This document shows positions 1 through 5,500 of a stretch of DNA of 5,500 bases, piece after piece; the stretch's first letter is position 1, and each line of letters starts with the position of its first letter. The notes under the pieces were generated by a model, which saw only the letters and a list, made by a program, of their open reading frames with translations, was not told where the DNA came from and did not search any database. The DNA is from Hellea sp964576765. Lineage in GTDB: Bacteria; Pseudomonadota; Alphaproteobacteria; Caulobacterales; Maricaulaceae. Location of the stretch: contig CAZNWH010000127.1 of assembly GCA_964576765.1 (NCBI GenBank), positions 1 through 5,500 on the forward strand. Reading direction: 5' to 3'. The position numbers and the translations under genes were made by a program.

Positions 1-528
1 GAAGTCGTTACCGACATCAATGGATGTAAAAGACAAACCGTCACACGTCAGGTTACCCGTCCACAAGTCGTCCAACAACCTATTGTTCAGAGAACAAATT
101 TGAATGTTTGTGGGTCTTCCAACGTAGGAATTTTCAATGTCAATACGTCGGCGACGCCCAAACAACTTAGCCGTCTAGGAACATTGCCTGAATTTGGCGA
201 TTCACATGGCTTATCTGCGGATCAATTCTACCAGAAGCTTCAAACCCGCTATAATAGCGATGCTGGCGATAAGGCTTATTTGAATTACTTGTTTAAATCC
301 ATGGGCTATTCAAATGGATTTGCGGATGCGCAAAGCTATATGTTCTCTGAAGAAACTCTTCCTGTTGGAACAGCTGGTCTTCTCGGTCTTGGTAAGCAAC
401 ATCACTATAATTACTCAATTTTGCCGAGTAATGACCGTGATCGTCAAGCGTTCCGTATTCAGTCAGCTAATGGAACTGTTGTTCACTTCATGAAAACATG
501 TGGGAACTACTTCTACGGTTGCGAATAG
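1..528 (+). CDS. Unknown, probably exported protein, C-terminal part (5' truncated by window edge)
   Basis: The reading frame is open from the first base to a TAG stop at 526-528, giving 175 visible codons, so the true start probably lies upstream of the window. A TTG at 100 could initiate, but the frame continues upstream in coherent protein sequence and no clear Shine-Dalgarno precedes it. Visible residues 11-33 are a low-complexity stretch rich in Arg, Thr, Val and Gln, like a linker. Residues 40-175 look like a compact domain with many Gly, Asn, Tyr and Phe, ending in the motif HFMKTCGNYFYGCE. Four cysteines (visible residues 9, 37, 167, 174) allow two disulfides, which together with the polar, aromatic-rich composition suggests a periplasmic or secreted protein. 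No signal peptide can be seen because the N terminus is missing. I do not recognise the family with certainty and assign no function. A terminator follows 24 bases after the stop, so it is transcriptionally separate from the ast genes. Confidence 0.75.
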   Translation, partial: EVVTDINGCKRQTVTRQVTRPQVVQQPIVQRTNLNVCGSSNVGIFNVNTSATPKQLSRLGTLPEFGDSHGLSADQFYQKLQTRYNSDAGDKAYLNYLFKSMGYSNGFADAQSYMFSEETLPVGTAGLLGLGKQHHYNYSILPSNDRDRQAFRIQSANGTVVHFMKTCGNYFYGCE

Positions 529-552
529 TCTTTAAATTATATCTAATAGATG

Positions 553-577
553 CGGAGCCCTTGGGCTCCGTTTTTTT
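553..577 (+). terminator. Rho-independent terminator after the first gene
   Basis: A GC-rich hairpin has arms 553-559 (CGGAGCC) and 564-570 (GGCTCCG), perfectly complementary over 7 bp, with a CTTG tetraloop. Seven T residues follow at 571-577. It lies 24 bases after the TAG of the upstream gene and ends that unit. There is no equivalent T-tract on the other strand, so it is unidirectional. It also bears on the start of the next gene, because the ATG at 578 touches the last T of the terminator. Confidence 0.92.
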
Positions 578-658
578 ATGCCTTTAAAGACCATGCTTTT
601 GGAATTTTATTTCTCGTTTAAGCCTGCTAGTGATGTCTTACGTATTAAGGGGGTCCTC
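578..658 (+). promoter_or_regulatory. Presumed promoter and 5' leader of the ast operon
   Basis: This AT-rich stretch lies between a strong terminator and the first operon gene, so by position it should contain the operon promoter. I could not pick a convincing pair of -35 and -10 hexamers. TTGGAA at 599-604 followed by TGCTAG at 625-630 has a 20-base spacer, which is too long for a normal sigma-70 site. No clear palindromic operator, such as an ArgR box, is visible. The frame of the downstream hydrolase is open through this region, so it could instead be read as coding from ATG 578, but I think that unlikely. Confidence 0.4.
647..653 (+). promoter_or_regulatory. Shine-Dalgarno site setting the GTG start of the M20 hydrolase
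   Basis: AAGGGGG ends 5 bases before the GTG at 659, an ideal spacing. By contrast, the in-frame ATG at 578 follows directly on the terminator T-tract and has no ribosome-binding sequence. This site therefore favours GTG 659 as the start. Confidence 0.8.
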
Positions 659-1918
659 GTGACACAGATCAGCCTGACATCATCTGAGCTGTCACTCATT
701 GATAAGATCGATGATGATCATCAAGAGAGGCTTTCAACAGTAGAGCGTTGGTCCAAGCAAAATTCAGGATCTCACAATCGTAGAGGGCTTGACGCTATGC
801 GTGTTCTTTTAGCTGACCGGTTCTCGGCTCTTCCAGGAGATGTGACTGATATCGCATTAGCTGAGGGTCAATATGTCAGCATATCAGGGGAAATCAAAAA
901 AGTAGAATATGCGCCTGCGTTAAAGGTCACAGTAAGACCCGAAGCTCCAGTCCAATTGGTATTGACAGGACATTATGATACTGTTTTTCCAGCAGACTTC
1001 CATTTCCAGAAACCCGTCAGGGTTGATGGTGACACGATTAATGGTCCGGGTACGGCCGACATGAAAGCAGGTCTAATGGTCATGCTTACAGCGCTGGAGG
1101 CTTTTGAGTGTACTGATAATGCAAAAACCGTCGGCTACAATATTTTGATCAGTCCAGATGAAGAAATAGGCTCGCCCGGCTCAGCGACGCTACTGGCTGA
1201 GCTTGGTAAACAGTCTCATGTTGGACTAACTTATGAGCCTGCTTTAGCTGACGGGTCGATGGCGGGAGCCAGAAAGGGAAGTGGCAATTTTTCTCTAATC
1301 ATCCGAGGAAAAGCGGCCCATGCAGGCCGTGAGCATCATTTGGGCCGTAACGCTATCGCTGCTATGGCTGAATTTATTGGCGGAATTGAAGCCCTTAACG
1401 GACAGCGAGACGGCGTTACGTTTAACATTGCTAAAGTTGATGGCGGTGGGGCCAGCAACATTGTTCCAGAGCTTGCGATTGGGCGCTTTAATATCCGTAT
1501 GAAAGAAACAGAAGATGTGCCTTGGATTGAAGCTGAACTCAACCGATTGATTGGGAATCTAAATGTAAAAAACGGTATACATGCCCATCTTCACGGTGGG
1601 TTCACGCGCCCTCCTAAACCTATGTCGCCGGCCAATGCCCAAGTTTTTGATTGGGTAAAACAAGCTGGAGGTCTGTTGGGACAAGAGATCAAATGGACCT
1701 CAAGCGGGGGCGTTTGTGAAGGTAATAATCTTTGGGCTTCTGGCTGTCCTAATGTTGATACATTGGGCGTACGAGGCGGCGATATTCATTCGGATAGAGA
1801 ATATATGAAAATTTCGAGTTTAGTCGAGCGCGCCCGCTTATCGGCAGTTATTCTTATGAAATTTGCCAGCGGTGAGTTTGATGCTATTGCTGCTAAAAAA
1901 ATGGCTATGCGCCTCTAA
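659..1918 (+). CDS. M20-family metallohydrolase (ArgE/DapE/carboxypeptidase G2-like) leading the ast operon
   Basis: Predicted cytoplasmic two-metal amidohydrolase of about 419 residues, a normal length for M20 enzymes, with no signal peptide from this start. Numbered from GTG 659, the family motifs appear in order. GHYDT supplies metal-binding His105 and Asp107. GPGTADMKAG supplies bridging Asp134. SPDEEIGS supplies catalytic Glu168 and metal Glu169. YEPAL supplies metal Glu193. RGKAAHAG supplies His221 of the dimerisation (lid) domain. GGDIHSD supplies metal His377. The catalytic domain is thus split (about 1-200 and 310-419) around the lid domain, as in carboxypeptidase G2, and the site looks intact. 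M20 members cleave N-acyl amino acids or small peptides. The substrate cannot be read from sequence. Being first in an AST operon, with its TAA overlapping the astA ATG by one base, it may deacylate an N-succinyl intermediate such as succinylglutamate; that is inference. An in-frame ATG at 578 would add 27 residues, but it abuts a terminator and lacks a ribosome-binding site. Confidence 0.9.
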   Translation: MTQISLTSSELSLIDKIDDDHQERLSTVERWSKQNSGSHNRRGLDAMRVLLADRFSALPGDVTDIALAEGQYVSISGEIKKVEYAPALKVTVRPEAPVQLVLTGHYDTVFPADFHFQKPVRVDGDTINGPGTADMKAGLMVMLTALEAFECTDNAKTVGYNILISPDEEIGSPGSATLLAELGKQSHVGLTYEPALADGSMAGARKGSGNFSLIIRGKAAHAGREHHLGRNAIAAMAEFIGGIEALNGQRDGVTFNIAKVDGGGASNIVPELAIGRFNIRMKETEDVPWIEAELNRLIGNLNVKNGIHAHLHGGFTRPPKPMSPANAQVFDWVKQAGGLLGQEIKWTSSGGVCEGNNLWASGCPNVDTLGVRGGDIHSDREYMKISSLVERARLSAVILMKFASGEFDAIAAKKMAMRL

Positions 1919-2937
1919 TGCTTGTCGTTCGTCCCGCAATTTCCAAAGATATTGACAGTATTTGCGACTTGGCAGAACTCGCAGGTGCGGGTTTTACGTC
2001 CTTAGCTGTTGGACGTGAAGCCTTGAAAAAGAGACTGTCAAAATCAGTCAAAAGCTTTGCTGGGCCCGACGAGATAAGCCCGGACCATGTTTATCTTTTA
2101 ATATTGGAAGATAGCTCAAATAATGATGTTGTAGGTATGAGCGCAGTTAAGGCCCAGATTGGTGTTCGAGATCCGTTTTTCAACTTTCGTATTTTAAATG
2201 TTGCGCAGAAATCAGAGGTCACACATTCACGCTTTGATATGCGGGTTTTGGTTTTGGTCAATGAATATGCCGGTGCCTCCGAAGTTGGAACGTTATTTGT
2301 AAAAGAAGAGTGTCGCGGTGCTAATGCTGGACGTTTAATTTCGCAGGCGCGTTATATGCTGATGGCTTCAGCGCCAAACCGATTTGGTGAACAAGTTATT
2401 TCTGAGCTGCGAGGTCAAGTGAGTGATACGGGCGCATCTCCATTTTGGGATGGGCTGGGGCGTAAATTTTTTCGTATGGATTTTAATGCAGCCGACAAAA
2501 TTTCAGCGGAGAAAGATAATCAATTCATTCTCGATTTGATGCCAAAGCACCCTATTTATGTAGACTTACTGCCGGATGAGGCGAGAGAGGTTATTGGACA
2601 AACACACAAAGACGGAGCCGGGGCAAGACGGTATTTGGAGGCAGAAGGGTTCCGTTATAGTGGTGTTATTGATATATTTGATGCGGGGCCAAGCTTTAGT
2701 GCGCCTTTATCTGACCTTCGGACAATTCGCGATAGTCGGCTTTTTGAATTTAGATCAACATCTTCAACTGAAGACGCAGTAATAACAGCATTGATTAGCA
2801 ATGATAAGCTGAATGATTTCAGATGCGTCTTGACAAAAATTTACTTCGACGGGACAATCGTTGAAATCCATGATGGCGTTGTGAAGGCTTTGGACCTTTT
2901 ACCTGATGATAAGCCCCGCATATGGATTAAACGATGA
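1918..2937 (+). CDS. astA: Arginine N-succinyltransferase
   Basis: Catalyses succinyl-CoA + L-arginine to N2-succinylarginine + CoA, the first step of the cytoplasmic AST pathway. The 339 residues match the usual length (E. coli AstA 344), and resemblance runs from end to end. The N-terminal VRPAISKDID segment and the TSL motif near residue 28 correspond to the E. coli IRPVERSDV and TSL segments. SPFWDGLGRKFFRMDF and LMPKHPIY in the middle are nearly identical to the E. coli protein, and EGFRYSGVIDIFDAGP follows. The acyltransferase fold is GNAT-like. His230, in VIGQTH, aligns with the His229 annotated as catalytic in E. coli. The start ATG overlaps the hydrolase stop in TAATG, and I see no good Shine-Dalgarno before it, so translation probably depends on reinitiation by ribosomes finishing the hydrolase. 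Some organisms have paired AstA-like subunits (AruF/AruG); only one copy is seen here. Confidence 0.96.
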   Translation: MLVVRPAISKDIDSICDLAELAGAGFTSLAVGREALKKRLSKSVKSFAGPDEISPDHVYLLILEDSSNNDVVGMSAVKAQIGVRDPFFNFRILNVAQKSEVTHSRFDMRVLVLVNEYAGASEVGTLFVKEECRGANAGRLISQARYMLMASAPNRFGEQVISELRGQVSDTGASPFWDGLGRKFFRMDFNAADKISAEKDNQFILDLMPKHPIYVDLLPDEAREVIGQTHKDGAGARRYLEAEGFRYSGVIDIFDAGPSFSAPLSDLRTIRDSRLFEFRSTSSTEDAVITALISNDKLNDFRCVLTKIYFDGTIVEIHDGVVKALDLLPDDKPRIWIKR

Positions 2938-4373
2938 CTAAATCCCTTTATATCAATGGTGATTGGGCCGAGGGCAGTGGGGAAGACTTTAGATCAATTA
3001 ACCCATCCGATGGAAGTCAAATTTGGTCAGGCCAGGCGGCAAGCCGCGCCGATGTTGCCAGGGCTTTTAAAGCAGCAAGAGAGGCCTTTGATGGCTGGTC
3101 CCGTACAACTCTTACGGATCGTATGACGATAGTAAAACGCTATAAAGGCCTTGCGCTTACCGTCAAAGAGTCCATGGGCGAACTAATCGCCAAAGAGACT
3201 GGTAAACAATTATGGGACGCTCTAGGTGAGGGCGGCGCGCTTTCCGCTAAGGTGGATATTTCTCTGGCGGCCTATGAGGACCGTACAGGTGGTCTCATTA
3301 AAGATACTGCCTTTGGTCATGCAGCGCTACAACATCGGGCCCACGGTATTATGGCAGTGCTTGGACCTTATAATTTTCCAGCCCATTTACCTAATGGCCA
3401 AATCCTTCCAGCTCTGATTGCGGGTAATACGGTTGTGTTTAAACCCAGTGAACAGACGCCAGCCGTGGGTGAAGCTTTAATTAAGCTTTATGCCGAAGCA
3501 GGCTTTCCCAAAGGGGTCATCAATCTCGTGCAGGGCGGCCGAGACGTGGGCGGGGCAGTGCTGGATAATCCGGAGCTTGACGGCGTGCTCTTTACGGGCT
3601 CTGCGGGAACGGGCGCATTTATTCATAAGAAATTTGGCGGGAGACCAGAGATTGTCTTGGCGTTGGAAATGGGCGGGAATAATCCACTTATCGTATGGGA
3701 CATTAAAGACGCCGGAGCAGCCGCCAGTATTATTGCGCAATCAGCCTATATAACAACAGGGCAGCGCTGTACCTGCGCCCGTCGTTTAATCGTTCCGGAC
3801 AATGCCCAAGGACAAGCCATTATCGCAGCCGTGGGCGGATTTATCGATCGGATGAGTTTAGGGGCATGGGATCAAGAGGCGAGTATGGGGCCACTCGTGA
3901 GCGCTGATATTGCTGCCTTTGTCGTCAAAAGCGCGAACCAACTCAGCGGTAAGCCGATCCGTCAATCCGCTATATCAGAAAAAGGTCCTGCCTTTGTCAC
4001 ACCTGGACTTTATGATGTTACGGATATGGACGTGGAAGATAAAGAAATTTTCGGGCCGATTCTTTTGGTTACACGGGTTAAAGACTGGGACGCAGCCATT
4101 ACTGAAGCCAATAATACCAAATTTGGATTAGCGGCAGGCCTTATTTCGGATGAACCTAAATTATGGGATGATTTTAGGCTACGTATTCGAGCGGGGGTTG
4201 TAAATTTTAACCGCCCAACGACTGGGGCGGCAAGCTTTCTACCTTTTGGTGGGCCGGGGGCATCAGGCAACCATAATCCGGGGGCTTATTATGCGGCTGA
4301 TTTTTGTGCGTGGCCGATGGCGAGCCAAGTTGCTGATAAACCTGAACCTCTACCAATGAAGGGGCTTACGTGA
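2934..4373 (+). CDS. astD: N-succinylglutamate 5-semialdehyde dehydrogenase
   Basis: NAD-dependent oxidation of N-succinylglutamate semialdehyde to N-succinylglutamate, the fourth step of the AST pathway, by a soluble aldehyde dehydrogenase superfamily enzyme. It has 479 residues against 492 in E. coli AstD. Key sites are all present: Asn147 in GPYNFPAHLPNG (oxyanion/transition state), the FTGSAGTG cofactor loop at 220-227, general base Glu245 in LALEMGGNNP, nucleophile Cys279 in TTGQRCTCARRL, and Glu371/Phe373 in EIFGP, which contacts the nicotinamide ribose. GHLPNG/AHLPNG-type, GQRCTCARRL and the C-terminal FGGPGASGNHNPGAYYAAD and CAWPMAS segments are characteristic of AstD rather than of generic aldehyde dehydrogenases. 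The ATG overlaps the astA stop by four bases (ATGA), with only a weak GGA seven bases upstream, so translation is probably coupled to astA. The protein ends about 13 residues earlier than in E. coli, which seems harmless because the conserved C-terminal motif is intact. Confidence 0.96.
   Translation: MTKSLYINGDWAEGSGEDFRSINPSDGSQIWSGQAASRADVARAFKAAREAFDGWSRTTLTDRMTIVKRYKGLALTVKESMGELIAKETGKQLWDALGEGGALSAKVDISLAAYEDRTGGLIKDTAFGHAALQHRAHGIMAVLGPYNFPAHLPNGQILPALIAGNTVVFKPSEQTPAVGEALIKLYAEAGFPKGVINLVQGGRDVGGAVLDNPELDGVLFTGSAGTGAFIHKKFGGRPEIVLALEMGGNNPLIVWDIKDAGAAASIIAQSAYITTGQRCTCARRLIVPDNAQGQAIIAAVGGFIDRMSLGAWDQEASMGPLVSADIAAFVVKSANQLSGKPIRQSAISEKGPAFVTPGLYDVTDMDVEDKEIFGPILLVTRVKDWDAAITEANNTKFGLAAGLISDEPKLWDDFRLRIRAGVVNFNRPTTGAASFLPFGGPGASGNHNPGAYYAADFCAWPMASQVADKPEPLPMKGLT
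4359..4364 (+). promoter_or_regulatory. Shine-Dalgarno site for the astB GTG start, inside astD
   Basis: AAGGGG lies 5 bases before GTG 4370, within the last codons of astD. It supports GTG as the astB start. Later in-frame ATG codons, such as Met46 and beyond, would delete the conserved NFDGLIGPTHNYGG segment. Confidence 0.75.
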
Positions 4374-5500
4374 TTGCCCGTGAAGCTAATTTTGACGGAT
4401 TGATCGGCCCGACCCATAATTATGGTGGCTTGTCCGATGGTAACCTCGCCTCTGCCAATAATGCGGGGCTCGTCGCCAGCCCTAAAGCGGCCGCGCTCCA
4501 AGGTCTTGAGAAAATGAAAGCTATGCATGAGATGGGTTTGTGGCAGGGAATTTTACCGCCGCAACAACGCCCGCATCTGCCCACGTTGCGCCGCGCTGGT
4601 TTTGCGGGGTCAGATAGAGATATTTATATAAAGGCATGGAAGACCGCGCCGCGCCTAATGAAAAACTGTATGTCGGCCTCCTCCATGTGGGCGGCCAATG
4701 CGGCTACGGTCAGCCCGTCCTCGGATACGGCGGATGGTAAATTGCATCTCACGCCGGCCAATCTCTCGACTATGCTGCACCGTTCGATAGAGCATCCCCA
4801 AACACAGCGCACCCTAGACACAGCCTTCCCGTTTGCCAGCGTTCATCCGGCGCTGCATGAGCAATCGGTTTTTGCTGATGAAGGCGCGGCCAATCATGTG
4901 CGGCTTTGTGCGTCACGGGGCGAGCAAGGCGTCGAGCTTTTCGTCTATGGCCGCGATGGGTATGCCGCCGCGCGCCCCGGCTATCCCGCGCGGCAAACGC
5001 TGCAAGCCAGTCAAGCTATTGCACGCAGCCACGGCGTTAAGCCCGAACGCACAGTCTTTGCCCTGCAATCGGATGCCGCTATTGATGCGGGGGCGTTTCA
5101 TAATGATGTCGTCTGTGTGGGCGCGCTGCAAACCTTATTCTATCATGAACTGGCTTTTGCGGATACCGCCGCGATGCAGGCCGCTGTGAGAGGGGCCGCA
5201 AAGGGTTTTTTTACGCCCAATTTTGTCGAAGTCCCGCTCGCCGATGTCCCGATTGCCGACGCGATTAAAGCCTATCTGTTTAATTCCATGCTGGTGCAAA
5301 TGTCCGATGATAATTGCCTTACACTTATAGCGCCTTTGGAAACCCAAGAGAACGCGGCGACCAAAGCCTATTGCGATAAGCTTGTCGCCAGTAATGGCCC
5401 CATTGGAAGCGTTCATTATGTCGATGTGCGCCAATCTATGCGTAATGGCGGCGGCCCTGCCTGTTTACGCCTTCGTGTGACTCTGACAGAAGCTGAATGG
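4370..5500 (+). CDS. astB: N-succinylarginine dihydrolase, 3' truncated by window edge
   Basis: Hydrolyses N2-succinylarginine to N2-succinylornithine, 2 NH3 and CO2, the second AST step. It belongs to the pentein (arginine deiminase-like) fold. The frame is open from GTG 4370 to the end, giving 377 complete codons. E. coli AstB has 447, so roughly 65-70 C-terminal residues lie beyond the window. The N terminus reads REANFDGLIGPTHNYGGLS, matching E. coli EVNFDGLVGLTHHYAGLS at nearly the same offset, which supports the start. The catalytic triad is complete: Glu171 in FADEGAANH, His244 in AFHNDVV and Cys365 in GGGPACLRLR. Asn110 (WAANAATVSPS) and Arg208 (YPARQT) correspond to conserved substrate-pocket segments. 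GTG overlaps the astD TGA by four bases (GTGA), and a good Shine-Dalgarno precedes it. Base composition is clearly more GC-rich than in astA (for example 42 of 60 bases at 4921-4980), but the protein is a standard AstB. Confidence 0.95.
   Translation, partial: MIAREANFDGLIGPTHNYGGLSDGNLASANNAGLVASPKAAALQGLEKMKAMHEMGLWQGILPPQQRPHLPTLRRAGFAGSDRDIYIKAWKTAPRLMKNCMSASSMWAANAATVSPSSDTADGKLHLTPANLSTMLHRSIEHPQTQRTLDTAFPFASVHPALHEQSVFADEGAANHVRLCASRGEQGVELFVYGRDGYAAARPGYPARQTLQASQAIARSHGVKPERTVFALQSDAAIDAGAFHNDVVCVGALQTLFYHELAFADTAAMQAAVRGAAKGFFTPNFVEVPLADVPIADAIKAYLFNSMLVQMSDDNCLTLIAPLETQENAATKAYCDKLVASNGPIGSVHYVDVRQSMRNGGGPACLRLRVTLTEAEW

Noticed and set aside
100..528. Complete 142-residue gene starting at TTG 100
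   Set aside because: The frame is open to the first base of the window, upstream codons read as plausible protein, and no ribosome-binding site precedes the TTG. A gene truncated by the window edge is the simpler reading.
599..630. Possible sigma-70 promoter TTGGAA ... TGCTAG
   Set aside because: The 20-base spacer is too long and both hexamers are poor matches. It is not supportable as a specific promoter call.
1320..1542. Short plus- and minus-strand frames inside the M20 hydrolase
   Set aside because: They lie inside the lid domain of the M20 enzyme, whose motifs are intact on both sides. There is no sign of a separate gene or frameshift.
3768..3776. Two cysteines close together in AstD (Cys279 and Cys281) as an unusual active site
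   Set aside because: The RCTCARRL arrangement is the normal AstD motif, also present in E. coli. The first cysteine is the nucleophile.
4010..5434. Several minus-strand open frames of 65-99 codons and a plus-strand frame at 4833-5189 in the astD/astB region
   Set aside because: They overlap astD and astB, which show full family motifs in their own frames. The shadow frames show no recognisable domains and reflect the GC-rich codon pattern of the real genes.

Overview
The window carries most of an arginine succinyltransferase (AST) catabolic operon on the + strand. It is preceded by the 3' end of an unrelated, unrecognised gene and that gene's intrinsic terminator. AstA, AstD and AstB are recognisable by close resemblance, along their length, to the E. 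coli proteins, including all the catalytic residues I could place. The AST pathway is essentially proteobacterial. The presence of a companion M20 hydrolase and the intermediate, uneven GC content suggest an alphaproteobacterium, possibly a marine Maricaulales-like lineage. That placement is an inference and is not proven by anything in the window.

Layout: (1) 1-528 is the C-terminal part of an unknown, probably exported, cysteine-containing protein. (2) 553-577 is a strong Rho-independent terminator that ends that unit. (3) 578-658 is a short leader that should hold the operon promoter, ending in a good Shine-Dalgarno sequence. (4) 659-1918 is an M20-family metallohydrolase with a probable GTG start. 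(5) 1918-2937 is astA. (6) 2934-4373 is astD. (7) 4370 to the window edge is astB with a GTG start, lacking its last 65-70 or so residues. The four operon genes overlap each other by 1, 4 and 4 bases, so they are almost certainly co-transcribed and translationally coupled.

Pathway logic: AstA succinylates arginine with succinyl-CoA. AstB removes the guanidino nitrogens as two NH3 and CO2, giving N2-succinylornithine. A transaminase (AstC, or ArgD acting in its place) gives N-succinylglutamate semialdehyde, and AstD oxidises that to N-succinylglutamate. The final step, release of succinate and glutamate, is done by AstE (an M14-like zinc enzyme) in E. coli. Neither astC nor astE is visible here. 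The M20 hydrolase that leads the operon is a chemically plausible candidate for a deacylase step, which is the most interesting open question in this window.

Otherwise this is an ordinary catabolic operon. I found no mobile element, CRISPR array, RNA gene, large repeat or clear new system.
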